A DNA stretch of 64,000 nt from Nostoc desertorum CM1-VF14 (lineage in GTDB: Bacteria; Cyanobacteriota; Cyanobacteriia; Cyanobacteriales; Nostocaceae): assembly GCA_019359245.1 (NCBI GenBank), contig JAHHHR010000016.1, positions 62,001 to 126,000 on the forward strand, read 5' to 3'. Position 1 is the stretch's first letter; every line of letters starts with the position of its first letter. The notes below the pieces were generated by a model. The model was not told the origin of the DNA. It saw nothing but the letters and a program-made list of their open reading frames with translations, and searched no databases. Made by a program: the position numbers and the translations under genes. Below are positions 39,920 to 49,491 of the stretch, one piece after another.

Positions 39920-40113
39920 ATTTCTAATAAATATACCAATACCACAGTTTCTACAATAAGATAGTCAACTACCCTGCCTTGCCCCTTAGACTTTTAGATG
40001 GGGAGTCCCACGCACAATTTAATTTAGTATTTGAAGAAATTTGAGTAAGTTTCACATGACTGTGCATTGAGCTTTGATGCTAATTTTAAGTTTTTAACAG
40101 CTTTATTACTACT

Positions 40114-41043
40114 ATGTCACAGACTTTCCTACCACCAAAATGGCTTGAACAGCTTTGTGATCCTTACGCTGTGCTAGGAATTTCTGTGATTGCTGATGAT
40201 CGTCAGATTTTTAAACGCTATCACACTCTAGCGAAGCTGTTACATCCCGATCGCTACACTAAAAGCTGCAATCCAGACTCAGAATTAGCAACGGCAATAT
40301 TTAGCCGTTTAATCAATCCAGCTTATGAACAACTGAAACATCGGCAGAAGCGCTTGATTGCCGTAGCTACGCTGCAATCAGACGTAATTTTGGAGCAGCA
40401 AGCTTTGTCTTCTGAAAGTGCCATAGCTCAGAAAATTATGGAAATGTCTGCACCCCAAGCAGAATTGTTTTACGAAGAAGCGATCGCCTGTTATGCAGAA
40501 GCTCAATACAAATCATTAGATCAGTTTTATCAGGTGACGCGACAAATTAGGATACTGAATTTAGTATACTTACGGTTGCATAAACCAGACCTGTTCCTAC
40601 CGGAAAAAGCTGTTCGCATCATCTCTGAGGTAGAAGCCAAGCCAGTTGAATTGAGATTAGATGAAGAAACTGATGTCAAACCAGTTTTGACAAACTACGC
40701 TCAACGTCACTATCAGCGAGCTATTGAGTACGTTAGGCTAACTAAATGGCCTCTAGCCGTGCAAGAGCTGCGCGATGCCATCAAGTTAGAGCCAAATAAC
40801 AGCGACTATTATGCCTTATTAGGTTTCGTACATCTCCAACAGAAATTTATCGGGATGGCTAGGGTTTACATCTGTCAAGCATTAAAACTGAACCCGCAAA
40901 ACTCACTAGCCTTGAAATACGCTCCCAGACTGAAAATTCAACCGGGTGAAAATACCAATCCTAAATCAATGGCTAAAGCTATGAGTATTGCGGCCTTATT
41001 AAGTCGGTTTACAAAAGTGAAAAGATCTCAAGTCAAGTGTTGA
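40114..41043 (+). CDS. J-domain protein with TPR repeats
   Basis: A 309-residue protein. The N-terminal J domain (about 15-80, DPYAVLGISVIADD and LAKLLHPDRYT) contains the HPD tripeptide needed to stimulate Hsp70 ATPase. The C-terminal part (about 195-280) has TPR-like helices (AIEYVRLTKWPLAVQELRDA, then YALLGFVHLQ). It is likely a DnaK co-chaperone that binds a specific client. A DUF1825 gene follows on the same strand. Confidence 0.9.
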   Translation: MSQTFLPPKWLEQLCDPYAVLGISVIADDRQIFKRYHTLAKLLHPDRYTKSCNPDSELATAIFSRLINPAYEQLKHRQKRLIAVATLQSDVILEQQALSSESAIAQKIMEMSAPQAELFYEEAIACYAEAQYKSLDQFYQVTRQIRILNLVYLRLHKPDLFLPEKAVRIISEVEAKPVELRLDEETDVKPVLTNYAQRHYQRAIEYVRLTKWPLAVQELRDAIKLEPNNSDYYALLGFVHLQQKFIGMARVYICQALKLNPQNSLALKYAPRLKIQPGENTNPKSMAKAMSIAALLSRFTKVKRSQVKC

Positions 41044-41169
41044 AATTTCGGTAACAAACCGTACTAAAACCGAAGCTTCGCCACGAGATTACTCACCTAG
41101 ACTAAAATAATAAATAGAAGTAAAGCTATTAAGCTGCTGAGTCTAGGCGCTCAGTTTAATATAAGCAAT

Positions 41170-41493
41170 ATGGGATTCTTCGATTCTGAGATAATTCAGC
41201 AAGAAGCAAAACAGCTGTTTGAAGATTATCAAGCGCTAATCAAGCTTGGTAACAACTACGGCAAATTTGATCGCGATGGCAAAAAGTTGTTTATCGAGCA
41301 AATGGAAGCCATGATGGATCGGTATCGCATCTTTATGAAGCGCTTCGAGCTATCAGAAGACTTCATGGCACAAATGACAGTAGAACAACTGAAAACGCAA
41401 TTAGGTCAGTTCGGTGTTACCCCGCAACAAATGTTTGACCAAATGCACCTTACTTTAGAGCGGATGAAAGCCGAGTTAGAAAAACAGGCTTAG
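41170..41493 (+). CDS. DUF1825 family protein
   Basis: A 107-residue protein of the cyanobacterial DUF1825 family (MGFFDSEIIQQEAKQLFEDY, then MDRYRIFMKRFELSEDF). It is predicted to be entirely helical, with no membrane segment. Its function is unknown. It lies 126 bp downstream of the J-domain gene and before a compound repeat. Confidence 0.9.
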   Translation: MGFFDSEIIQQEAKQLFEDYQALIKLGNNYGKFDRDGKKLFIEQMEAMMDRYRIFMKRFELSEDFMAQMTVEQLKTQLGQFGVTPQQMFDQMHLTLERMKAELEKQA

Positions 41494-41497
41494 GTCA

Positions 41498-41588
41498 AGT
41501 TTAGATTTTAGATTTTGGATTGGTAATTAATCCAAAATCTAAATTGCTTTGGAAGCGCACCTTTGGTGCGATCTAAAATCTAAAATTA
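41498..41588. repeat. Compound inverted repeat between convergent genes
   Basis: TTTAGATTTTGGATT and AATCCAAAATCTAAA form a 15-bp stem, followed by the mini-hairpin GCGCACCTTTGGTGCG and ATCTAAAATCTAAAATT. It ends at the stop of the PBP gene and may serve as a bidirectional terminator. Confidence 0.65.
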
Positions 41589-43511
41589 TTGTGATTTGGG
41601 ACGAGAAAACTGGGAAGGTGGCTTGAAGTTTTCTACTGGTACATTCTTAAGTGCCTTTTCCATAAAATCTTTCCAGATGGGAGCAACCATACCACCGCCT
41701 GTAGCACGGCTAGCTAATTGTCTGTTGTCGTCTCTCCCCACCCAGACAGCAGTTGTTAGTTGTGGCACAGTGCCAACATACCAAATGTCCTTTTCTGACG
41801 AAGTTGTACCCGTCTTCCCGGCACTGGGGCGAGCGATGGCAGCACCTTTACCTGTACCATTAGTAACTACCGTTCGCATCACATCGATAATAGCTGCCGA
41901 TGCCCAAGGGTCTAAAACCCGCTGGGGTTTAGGGGTGTTATCTAATAACACGTTTCCACTACTATCGGTGACACGGGCAATTACAGTTGGTGGAGATTGC
42001 CAGCCATAATTAGCAAAGGTAGCGTAAGCACTAGCCATTTCTAGGGGAGTGACACCAATTGCACCCAGAGGCAGAGAGGTAACAGGTTCCATCGGACTCA
42101 TAATGCCCAAGGTACGGCAGGTTTCTATGACTCGATTCATCCCTACAGTTTTACCAATCTTGATTACGGGAATGTTGCGCGATTGGGCTAAAGCCGTGCG
42201 AATTGGCATCGGGCCGCTAAAACCCCCATCATAATTTCTGGGAAAGTACCGACCATTACCATCTTGATAGCTGACTGGAGAATCTACCACCGTTGAGTCT
42301 GGTCCATATTTACCAGTAGCGAAAGCAGTATAATAGACAAACGGTTTAAAAGAAGATCCGGGCTGGCGTTGAGCTTGAGTTGCACGATTGAATTCACTAA
42401 CCTTGGGATCTACACCGCCCACTAGTGCTTTAATAAAATGCGTGCGCGGATCAATTGCTACTAAAGCGATTTGATTCTTAGATAATCCCTGCCCAAGTAG
42501 TGATTTATGCCACTTACCGACAGTTTCCTCTGCCATAATTTGGAAGTTGGCATCAACTGTAGTTTGCACCCGCATCCCGCCTTTAAGTAGTGTTTCACGC
42601 CCAAACTTCTTAGCCAACTCCTGAGCTACAGTGTTGGTTATATAAGGTAGGGCACTACCTTGAAAGGATTTGATTCTACCAAGTTTGATTTCTTGCTTGA
42701 GCGCATTGTCGTACTCTGACTGGTTGATCCAGTTCAAATCCAACATCCGCCCCAGCACTTCTTTTTGTTTCTGTTTTGCCAGCTTCATGCTCACAAAGGG
42801 GCTGAATTCTTCTGGTGCTTGGATCAAACCCGCCATCATTGCTGACTCACCCAAGCTTAAATATTCTGATGACTTATTAAAGTAACTGCGGGCTGCCGTT
42901 TGTACACCATAATTGTTATGACCCCAATAAACTTGATTGAGGTACATTTCTAAAATTTGATCTTTGGTAAGAATTTGCTCTAATCGAATTGCTAGCACCC
43001 CCTCCGCTAACTTGCGGGTAAAGGCACGCTTGCGAGACAAAAACAGGTTTTTTACCAATTGCATAGTAACAGTAGAGCCACCCTCTTTGACTCCACCTGC
43101 TACAGCGTTAACTACCACGGCCCGACCAACACCACTGGGGTTAATACCGTGGTGATCGTAGAAGTGGCTATCTTCACTTGCTAATACTGCTCGTTTTAAA
43201 TTCGGGGAAATTCTATCCAGGGGTACGACTTCCCGGTTGGCTTCTCCGTGGATACTCGTTAAAAGTTTACCCTTAAGGTCATAGATGTAAGTTGTTTCTG
43301 AGGGAAAGAAGTTACGTAGCTGTCTTACATCTGGCAAATTACGGAAACTAATGGCTAAACCAACCAGTCCTCCGGCTACAATGGAACTTGCCAACATGGT
43401 AATTGAGAGGAGAGTACCGCCAGTTACCTGACCGACTCCTTTCAAAAACTCAAAACCTGATGAAGCCCGACGTTGTGGCTGTTTATCTTCAAAAGTCCTA
43501 GAAGACGACAC
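41586..43511 (-). CDS. Class A penicillin-binding protein (PBP1A family)
   Basis: A 641-residue bifunctional peptidoglycan synthase. After a cytoplasmic tail and one membrane helix (about 33-56), the glycosyltransferase 51 domain contains the catalytic Glu in ASEDSHFYDHHG and the GGSTVTMQLVKN motif. The transpeptidase domain carries SxxK (PGSSFKPF), SRN (AQSRNIP) and KTG (GKTGTT). It starts at GTG 43511, with AGAGGAAGTG upstream. The divergent tyrS gene begins about 175 bp away. Confidence 0.93.
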   Translation of the reverse strand: MSSSRTFEDKQPQRRASSGFEFLKGVGQVTGGTLLSITMLASSIVAGGLVGLAISFRNLPDVRQLRNFFPSETTYIYDLKGKLLTSIHGEANREVVPLDRISPNLKRAVLASEDSHFYDHHGINPSGVGRAVVVNAVAGGVKEGGSTVTMQLVKNLFLSRKRAFTRKLAEGVLAIRLEQILTKDQILEMYLNQVYWGHNNYGVQTAARSYFNKSSEYLSLGESAMMAGLIQAPEEFSPFVSMKLAKQKQKEVLGRMLDLNWINQSEYDNALKQEIKLGRIKSFQGSALPYITNTVAQELAKKFGRETLLKGGMRVQTTVDANFQIMAEETVGKWHKSLLGQGLSKNQIALVAIDPRTHFIKALVGGVDPKVSEFNRATQAQRQPGSSFKPFVYYTAFATGKYGPDSTVVDSPVSYQDGNGRYFPRNYDGGFSGPMPIRTALAQSRNIPVIKIGKTVGMNRVIETCRTLGIMSPMEPVTSLPLGAIGVTPLEMASAYATFANYGWQSPPTVIARVTDSSGNVLLDNTPKPQRVLDPWASAAIIDVMRTVVTNGTGKGAAIARPSAGKTGTTSSEKDIWYVGTVPQLTTAVWVGRDDNRQLASRATGGGMVAPIWKDFMEKALKNVPVENFKPPSQFSRPKSQ

Positions 43512-43684
43512 GGCGATTTCACTTCCTCTCTTATAAATTTAACTGTAATTGATTGGACGAAGTAAAGCGGTTAATTTTTTGCAATTATAGTAGTTTGGCA
43601 GATGAGAAAGCGGATAAATTGCAAGTGTTTATAACCAACTTAACTCCTAGTGTGCAAAACATAGCTAACAGTGGATTTTCTAGT

Positions 43685-44872
43685 ATGACGCCAGATTTTG
43701 GTTGGCTGCGTCGTGGTGTGGTAGAAGTTTTCCCACAACCAGCTGATGTTGACAGTGATAGTCTAGAAAAGCGCTTGGTAACTACAAACCGACCTTTGCG
43801 GATCAAATTGGGGATTGATCCTACAGGTACTGATATTCATCTTGGTCATAGCATACCAGTACGGAAACTGCGAGCGTTTCAAGATGCAGGCCATATAGCA
43901 GTTCTGATTATTGGCGATTTTACAGCACGGATTGGCGATCCTACAGGTAAATCTGAAGTGCGTCGTCACCTTACAGAAGCAGATGTAGCGCAAAATGCTC
44001 AGACTTATCTTGACCAAGTACGTCCTATCTTGGATTTTGACACACCAGGAAGGTTAGAGGTGCGTTATAACTCCGAATGGCTCTCTGGGCTTAACTTAGA
44101 GAAAACTTTGGAGTTACTCTCCACGATGACGGTGGGGCAAATGTTGGCGAAGGAAGGATTTGCCGATCGCTATAGAAAAGAGAATCCGATTTTTATCCAT
44201 GAGTTCCTGTACCCGTTAATGCAAGGTTTTGATTCCGTTGCCGTTGAAGCAGATGTGGAATTAGGAGGGACTGATCAGAAATTTAACATTGCTGTAGGCA
44301 GAGATTTGCAGCGCCATTTTGGTCAAGAGCCACAGTTTGGGATGCTGTTGCCAATTTTGATTGGTACAGATGGGGTGCAAAAAATGTCCAAGTCTTTAGG
44401 TAATTATATTGGGTTGCCGGAACATCCGGGGCAAAAATATCAGAAGTTACAAGGAGTTCCAGATCATCTGCTGGAACAGTATTTTGAACTACTGACAGAT
44501 TTACCTTTGGATGATCTGCCTGAAAATCCCCGCGATCGCCAAACACTCTTAGCATGGGAAGTTGTCAAACAGTACCACGGCGAACAAGCAGCCCAAGAAG
44601 CTAAAGAAGCCGCGCAAAGCGGTGGAAAGGAAGGTGCAGTTCCAGAGTTCTCTCTAGCTGAGGTATCGCATCCCGCTAAGTTAGCGTATATTCTCAATGT
44701 CACTGGTTTGTGCAAAAGTACAGGTGAAGGAAAGCGGAAAATTCAAGAAGGTGGAGTGCGTTTAGATGGCGATCGCATTACCGATGTTGATACGACTTTT
44801 GCTGATTCTGCCCAGTTACAAGGTAAGGTTTTACAAGTTGGGAAAAATAAGTTTGTGCGTTTAGTGCCTTAA
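43685..44872 (+). CDS. tyrS: Tyrosyl-tRNA synthetase
   Basis: About 395 residues; charges tRNA-Tyr. Class I motifs are HLGH (in [10 protein letters not shown]) and KMSKSLGNY. The C-terminal S4-like RNA-binding domain includes [18 protein letters not shown]. The frame opens at a TTG 44 codons earlier, but [12 protein letters not shown] at 43685 matches the known N terminus of this enzyme type. The stop is followed almost at once by the pyrF start region, so the genes are probably co-transcribed. Confidence 0.95.
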   Translation: MTPDFGWLRRGVVEVFPQPADVDSDSLEKRLVTTNRPLRIKLGIDPTGTDIHLGHSIPVRKLRAFQDAGHIAVLIIGDFTARIGDPTGKSEVRRHLTEADVAQNAQTYLDQVRPILDFDTPGRLEVRYNSEWLSGLNLEKTLELLSTMTVGQMLAKEGFADRYRKENPIFIHEFLYPLMQGFDSVAVEADVELGGTDQKFNIAVGRDLQRHFGQEPQFGMLLPILIGTDGVQKMSKSLGNYIGLPEHPGQKYQKLQGVPDHLLEQYFELLTDLPLDDLPENPRDRQTLLAWEVVKQYHGEQAAQEAKEAAQSGGKEGAVPEFSLAEVSHPAKLAYILNVTGLCKSTGEGKRKIQEGGVRLDGDRITDVDTTFADSAQLQGKVLQVGKNKFVRLVP

Positions 44873-44893
44873 ATGGGAAATGGGGAATCGCAA

Positions 44894-45613
44894 ATGAACG
44901 CAGAACAACGAGTTATTGTGGCATTGGATGTGCCAGATGAACAAAGTGCGATCGCTCTTATAGATCAACTTCCGCAAGTTCATTTCTGGAAAGTCGGTTT
45001 AGAGTTGTTTACCAGTACTGGCCCGAAAATCCTAGAAGAACTCAAGTCCCGGCAAAAGCGCATTTTCTTGGATTTAAAGTTTGATGATATCCCCAATACC
45101 GTTGCTGGTGCTTGCCGGAGTGCAGCTAGATATGGGGTGGATTTACTGACAATTCATGCTACTGCTGGTAGAGATGCCCTGAAAGCCGCAACTGAGGCGG
45201 CACAGGAAGGGGCTGCAAAAGCAGGTGTACAACCACCAAAGTTAATTGCTATTACTTTGCTAACGAGCATTTCTGCAAGGCAGTTGGCATTTGATTTAAA
45301 AATACCTCTGGAATTGCCAGAATATGCTCTAGAAATGGCCCTGCTGGCTCAAGAATCTGGTTTGGATGGAGTAGTTTGTTCACCTCTTGAGGTAGCACAG
45401 TTGCGGCAAACTTGTGGAGATGACTTTTTGCTAGTTTGTCCCGGCGTTAGACCAACTTGGGCAGACAAAGGTGATCAAAAGCGATCGCTCACCCCAGTCG
45501 AAGCAATTATTGCTGGTGCAGATTATCTAGTGATTGGGCGTCCTATTACTACTGCTACTGAGCCAGAGCTAGCCTGGAAGAGGGTTTCTGATGAGTTAAG
45601 CACGGTAGCATGA
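44894..45613 (+). CDS. pyrF: Orotidine 5'-phosphate decarboxylase
   Basis: About 239 residues; the last step of UMP synthesis. The signature [11 protein letters not shown] carries the catalytic Lys and Asp residues, and the phosphate-binding region VCPGVRPTW and [10 protein letters not shown] follow. An ATG at 44873 directly after the tyrS stop is possible, but it lies in a GGGAAATGGGGAA repeat. [13 protein letters not shown] at 44894, with GGGGAATCG before it, fits the family better. The stop overlaps the next gene by four bases. Confidence 0.95.
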   Translation: MNAEQRVIVALDVPDEQSAIALIDQLPQVHFWKVGLELFTSTGPKILEELKSRQKRIFLDLKFDDIPNTVAGACRSAARYGVDLLTIHATAGRDALKAATEAAQEGAAKAGVQPPKLIAITLLTSISARQLAFDLKIPLELPEYALEMALLAQESGLDGVVCSPLEVAQLRQTCGDDFLLVCPGVRPTWADKGDQKRSLTPVEAIIAGADYLVIGRPITTATEPELAWKRVSDELSTVA

Positions 45614-46311
45614 AGCTAAAAGTCAGTAAGAAACTGGGGGATAGGGTGCAGAGTTTAGGGGAGAACAATCTTGCCTCTTCACTCAGGAAAAAAAATTATA
45701 TTTGGCTTTTAACTTGTGGCTTCTGGGTTTTAGGATCAAATAGCTTTGCTTACCCAGCGTTCTCGATAAACCTTAGCCCTGAACCCTCTGTGCTAGCAGA
45801 AAGAAAAACTGTTAACGACGGGGCGAAGTCTTTATGTTCTGAGCAAAATTTAGAAACATTTACTATACAGCTACTGCAAGATTTACCTAGTTATACCAAT
45901 CGTGCTAGTCAACGCGCCCGCCGCCTCAAAAGAAGCAGTGATGTTTACACTTATATGCTATTGGCAGGAAGACCTGAGTTTACACCTCTGCCCCTTAACC
46001 TTGAAGAATATAGTGGAGATGCATCTAAAAGCTCTGCATCAGGAGTCGAGCAACTTTTTTTTACTACCTTAGAGCGGCAGTACATAGGAAATAAAGCGGT
46101 AGAATTGCAAGAATTCCACTGGCTATTGTTGACTAAAACTCAAATTGGTTGGCGTTTAGTGATGATGTTTTCTCAAACTGGTTCCTATTCAGCACAGCAG
46201 CCAATATCTCCGCCACGCGATAGTAGTAACGGCACTGTTGCCCAAGGGGTTAAAACTTGGTTACGCGATTGTCAAGCTGGAAGTGTACGACGGATGCGAT
46301 CGCCAAACTGA
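45610..46311 (+). CDS. Exported hypothetical protein coupled to pyrF
   Basis: A 233-residue protein with a hydrophobic signal-like segment at about 30-48 ([20 protein letters not shown]), preceded by a long charged N terminus. The rest has a mixed fold with conserved-looking [19 protein letters not shown] and WHLLLTK-like strands ([19 protein letters not shown]). It overlaps pyrF by ATGA, so translation is coupled. I recognise it only as a cyanobacterial conserved protein of unknown role. Confidence 0.7.
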   Translation: MKLKVSKKLGDRVQSLGENNLASSLRKKNYIWLLTCGFWVLGSNSFAYPAFSINLSPEPSVLAERKTVNDGAKSLCSEQNLETFTIQLLQDLPSYTNRASQRARRLKRSSDVYTYMLLAGRPEFTPLPLNLEEYSGDASKSSASGVEQLFFTTLERQYIGNKAVELQEFHWLLLTKTQIGWRLVMMFSQTGSYSAQQPISPPRDSSNGTVAQGVKTWLRDCQAGSVRRMRSPN

Positions 46312-46351
46312 GCAATTGGATGATATATACAAAACATCTGGTGAAAAAGAA

Positions 46352-46382
46352 TGTAGAGGCGTTTCAATGCAACGTCTCTACA
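46352..46382 (+). repeat. Nostoc palindrome (TGTAGAGGCGTT...AACGTCTCTACA)
   Basis: Twelve-base arms with one G-T pair around a seven-base loop, about 40 bp after the upstream stop. It is a common Nostoc intergenic hairpin and may act as a 3' end signal. Confidence 0.65.
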
Positions 46383-46517
46383 AGCATTTTAGGTAACACA
46401 TAATTAATTGCTAGAGATATTTTTTCAAACAAAATAAATGTACATAATCCAACTAGCTTGTATCAGTGTAATTGCGCCTATATCTTAGGGAGGATTTTCA
46501 GGAAAAATAGCTGATAA

Positions 46518-46610
46518 ATGGCGAAAAAAAAGCAGACATTATTTAAAAACCAAAGCTGGCTTGAATTTAAGCGTTGTGACTCCCGTTTTTTGGCGATAAC
46601 ATGGAAATAG
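46518..46610 (+). CDS. Possible 30-residue small protein
   Basis: ATG to TAG encoding a very basic peptide (starts [19 protein letters not shown]). An AGGAAAA lies 15 bases upstream, which is too far for a strong ribosome site. It sits 43 bp before the remA-like gene on the same strand. It may be a chance frame or a leader peptide. Confidence 0.25.
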   Translation: MAKKKQTLFKNQSWLEFKRCDSRFLAITWK

Positions 46611-46653
46611 GTTTATTTCATACTTTTCAAACCGCATTTGGTGTCAGTTTTTT

Positions 46654-46920
46654 ATGGAGATTCAATTAATCAACATCGGCTTTGGTAACATCGTGTCTGC
46701 CAACCGAGTCGTTGCCATTGTCAGTCCAGAGTCTGCCCCGATTAAGCGGATTATTACTGATGCAAGGGACAGAGGTCAACTGATTGATGCAACTTACGGT
46801 CGTCGGACTAGGGCTGTAATTATCACCGATTCCAGCCATGTAATTCTGTCAGCAATTCAGCCGGAAACGGTAGCGAATCGCTTTGTAATTTCCCGCGATC
46901 ATCAAACTGTAGATAATTGA
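46654..46920 (+). CDS. RemA family (DUF370) regulator
   Basis: An 88-residue protein of the DUF370/RemA family: [20 protein letters not shown] at the start and [21 protein letters not shown] in the core. In Bacillus, RemA is a DNA-binding activator of matrix genes. The gene is commonly next to gmk, as here. The cyanobacterial role is not established. Confidence 0.93.
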   Translation: MEIQLINIGFGNIVSANRVVAIVSPESAPIKRIITDARDRGQLIDATYGRRTRAVIITDSSHVILSAIQPETVANRFVISRDHQTVDN

Positions 46921-47089
46921 TTAGGAGTGGATTAACAATCTCATTTCTATTTGCACCATATCGGTAGTACCATGTGAATTAGATAAGTTTTATGTCACCC
47001 TTGCTACAAATTCTTTAGTCACTAGTGGGCTTGGGCAGGAACACAAGACTAATGAATAATATCTATTGATTGATTCACAGGTTGAAGGG

Positions 47090-47689
47090 ATGATGCCAGT
47101 TTTACCCATCCAGAGTATTGCTACTACCGAAGAATGCTTACATTTAGGCAGATTGATTGTTTTCACTGGCCCCAGTGGGGTCGGTAAAGGCACTTTAATG
47201 CGATCGCTCCTACAACGTCATCCAGAACTTTATTATTCCGTATCCGTGACGACGCGTTCTCCCCGTCCAGGGGAAATCGATGGCAAAAATTATTACTTTA
47301 TCAGCCGCAGTAAGTTTGAACAATTAGTTGCTGAAGGTGAATTTTTAGAATGGGCAGAATTTGCTGGTAACTATTACGGCACTCCCCGTGAAGCTGTACT
47401 TAACCAAATTCATTCTGGCAAGTTGGTAGTGCTAGAAATTGAGTTAGAAGGCGCAAGACAAATTCGTGCTTCCTTTCCTAGTGCCCTTAGTATTTTTATT
47501 TTACCGCCTTCTTTTGATGAATTAGAGAAACGGATACGCTCTCGCGCTCAAGATTCTGAAGAAGCGATCGCTCGTCGTTTACTCCGCGCCCAAGAAGAAA
47601 TTAAAGCCGCAGATGAATTTGATATTCAAATCGTTAATGACGATTTTGAAACTGCTTTAAATGATATTGAAATGGTTTTGTTTAAATAA
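47090..47689 (+). CDS. gmk: Guanylate kinase
   Basis: About 200 residues; phosphorylates GMP to GDP. The P-loop is GPSGVGKGT, followed by the GMP-binding signature [20 protein letters not shown] and the lid region [15 protein letters not shown]. The frame begins at a TTG (47066); two adjacent ATGs at 47090 and 47093 are better. It lies 170 bp after the RemA-like gene. Confidence 0.95.
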   Translation: MMPVLPIQSIATTEECLHLGRLIVFTGPSGVGKGTLMRSLLQRHPELYYSVSVTTRSPRPGEIDGKNYYFISRSKFEQLVAEGEFLEWAEFAGNYYGTPREAVLNQIHSGKLVVLEIELEGARQIRASFPSALSIFILPPSFDELEKRIRSRAQDSEEAIARRLLRAQEEIKAADEFDIQIVNDDFETALNDIEMVLFK

Positions 47690-47757
47690 GTTAGGAGTTA
47701 GGAGTTAGAAGTTATGAATTGAAACTCCTAACTCCTAATTCCTAACTCCTCATTTCT
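47690..47757. repeat. STRR inverted pair between gmk and psaL
   Basis: GTTAGGAGTTAGGAGTTAG faces AACTCCTAACTCCTAATTCC, so the two halves form a long hairpin between convergent genes. It is suited to terminate both directions. Confidence 0.75.
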
Positions 47758-47760
47758 AAA

Positions 47761-48282
47761 TTAACCAAATAAACCTTGAATTACTCCCAGGTTGCTAGTC
47801 AAAAAGTAAGCAACTACTGCACCACCAATACCACCAATTAAGAAAGAACTGGCAAAGTTGTTCCAGCTTTCTTTAGAGTTAAAAGCATCTATTGGAGGGT
47901 TGGGTACAGTAACACTGGCAAGGGCTTTTGGAGGATTGCTATTTGCGTACAGGGTTAGTCCTGCGGTAAGAATAACAATCAATCCAAAGGTTGCCAATAA
48001 CCCAGCTAAGTTGGCATTATCTGTATCTCGCAGTGGGCCTAATTTAGCAAAGGGGCCAAATATCCAGTAACCATGAGCCATACCAACTTCTAGCCCGCGT
48101 CTGGAAGGAGTTATACCAGCACGATAAGCTGGCAAATTGTTAATGAACCACTTGCTTAAGGGAGAAGCATTAATCGGGGTTTCTAGATTACCCAGCTGCG
48201 GATCGCGGAATGCGGGAAAAACAACTTCCCGATTTCTCGGATCGCTAGGGAGATTTTTGGATGCATCTACTGCTTGTGCCAT
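47761..48282 (-). CDS. psaL: Photosystem I reaction centre subunit XI
   Basis: A 173-residue thylakoid membrane protein that connects monomers in the PSI trimer or tetramer. The N-terminal region (REVVFPAFRDPQLGNLETPI) is stromal. Helices are LAGLLATFGLIVILTAGLT and the C-terminal FLIGGIGGAVVAYFLTSN. GAGGCGAAC precedes the ATG. It is downstream of psaF and psaJ but separated from them by a strong hairpin, so it probably has its own promoter. Confidence 0.98.
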   Translation of the reverse strand: MAQAVDASKNLPSDPRNREVVFPAFRDPQLGNLETPINASPLSKWFINNLPAYRAGITPSRRGLEVGMAHGYWIFGPFAKLGPLRDTDNANLAGLLATFGLIVILTAGLTLYANSNPPKALASVTVPNPPIDAFNSKESWNNFASSFLIGGIGGAVVAYFLTSNLGVIQGLFG

Positions 48283-48396
48283 ATTTTATGTTCGCCTCTA
48301 AATTAGAATGGTGGCATTTTTATATTAATAATAATTGCGGCTAAAGATGTTTTTTGTGTAGGAAGTTTAGAAAAATTAATTTAGCTGCTTTCAAAA

Positions 48397-48439
48397 CTTT
48401 GAAACTCGCAAGCTGGTTTCAACATCACGAGTTTCAAAG
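48397..48439 (-). terminator. Hairpin between psaJ and psaL
   Basis: CTTTGAAACTCG and CGAGTTTCAAAG are perfectly complementary (12 bp) across a 19-base loop; the minus-strand sequence continues TTTTGAAAG. It lies about 85 bp after the psaJ stop and probably ends the psaFJ transcript. Confidence 0.7.
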
Positions 48440-48522
48440 GACTACTTTGTTAGTAGTTTAGTTAGTAGTTACTAGTTAATTGCCAACTAACGGCTAACAA
48501 ATTTTTAAATTCTGTCTTCAAG

Positions 48523-48657
48523 TTATGGTAATGGGTGGAAAAGTAGGTCAGGAAACCAGTAGTTAACTAAAATCAATAAGACGGCTGTAAAAGACAAATT
48601 GACAAAAAGTAAAACTGGTCCCAAAGATAGATACTTAACGAAGTATTTCTGCTGCAT
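48523..48657 (-). CDS. psaJ: Photosystem I reaction centre subunit IX
   Basis: Forty-four codons: [18 protein letters not shown] begins the protein and it ends [10 protein letters not shown]. This is the typical PsaJ single-helix protein with the conserved stroma-facing N terminus and lumenal LLFHPLP end. PsaJ stabilises PsaF at the edge of PSI. It lies 39 bp after psaF on the same strand, as in other cyanobacteria. Its small size makes it easy to miss. Confidence 0.95.
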   Translation of the reverse strand: MQQKYFVKYLSLGPVLLFVNLSFTAVLLILVNYWFPDLLFHPLP

Positions 48658-48696
48658 GAATTATTCTCCCAAATAAATCAAAAGTTGCGATCAGGG

Positions 48697-49194
48697 TTAG
48701 CGTGGCGAAACCGGAATTTCTGTATCTTTAGCTGTTAATTCGCCAGACAGAAATTCTTTTATGGCTGATACAGGCCAAGCAAAGCCCGACAGCATAATTG
48801 GTAGCGCCAAAGGAACTTCAATCATTACTTCTCTCATTTCCACGCTGCCACCCTCTTTCTTGTTCGCTTGGAGGTAGGCACGACCTACCCAACCAATCCA
48901 ACCAGCAATATAGAGGAACAGAATACTAGGGATCAAGAAGTCACCAGCATGATCTAGACGACCATCAACAATCAAGTGGGGGTAACCTTCAGGGCCACAC
49001 AGCTCTTGAGAATAACGCTCAAATCGCTTTATCCCTGATTGGGGGTCAGAGGTGGTATTACGGGCATTAGCAGCTAGCTGTTGAAAAGCGGGATTGTCAC
49101 TGCACGGTGTCAAATTAGCCCCTAGAGCTTTTGCTGGGGAGGTAAAATTGAACCAAAGACAAATCGCTAACATCAAAGCAAACAATCGTCGCAT
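48697..49194 (-). CDS. psaF: Photosystem I reaction centre subunit III
   Basis: About 165 residues: a lumenal domain plus one transmembrane region. The start [20 protein letters not shown] is a lumenal targeting signal with probable cleavage after AKA. Conserved PsaF parts are [30 protein letters not shown] and the membrane helix [20 protein letters not shown]. The AAAGGAAA before the ATG at 49194 decides this start over the longer frame to 49257. It is the first gene of psaFJ. Confidence 0.97.
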   Translation of the reverse strand: MRRLFALMLAICLWFNFTSPAKALGANLTPCSDNPAFQQLAANARNTTSDPQSGIKRFERYSQELCGPEGYPHLIVDGRLDHAGDFLIPSILFLYIAGWIGWVGRAYLQANKKEGGSVEMREVMIEVPLALPIMLSGFAWPVSAIKEFLSGELTAKDTEIPVSPR

Positions 49195-49344
49195 AGAGTT
49201 GTTTCCTTTTATTACAAAACAGAAAGTTGATTGTACAAAACGAAGCGGCTTGTACACTTGTTTATTTGCATAACTAGGAAGTCATCATACTCTTGGGTGG
49301 GAACCGAGTAAAGTTTAAGTAAATAAAAGTTAAAGCTTCTCAAC

Positions 49345-49490
49345 CAAAATGAGTGCTGAGTCCTGTTAGCAAATAGCTATGGTTTAGCCTGTAACGAGTG
49401 CTGAGTATAATAATTGTTGTTGTAGGGTAGTAAGGAAGCAAGATTTTCTCTCTATTATTCCAGATTCCAGACTCAGTACTGATTACTCTC
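49345..49490. repeat. STRR units (GTGCTGA) upstream of tsaD
   Basis: GAGTGCTGAGT occurs twice (about 49351 and 49390), with related CTCAGTACTGA near 49474. They lie in the divergent psaF-tsaD region. Confidence 0.5.
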
Positions 49491-49491
49491 A

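Larger units (their letters stand above)
46312..46653. other. Intergenic with palindromic repeat and mini-ORF
   Basis: It contains the palindrome at 46352-46382 and a possible 30-codon ORF at 46518-46610, both listed separately. Nothing else is visible. Confidence 0.5.
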
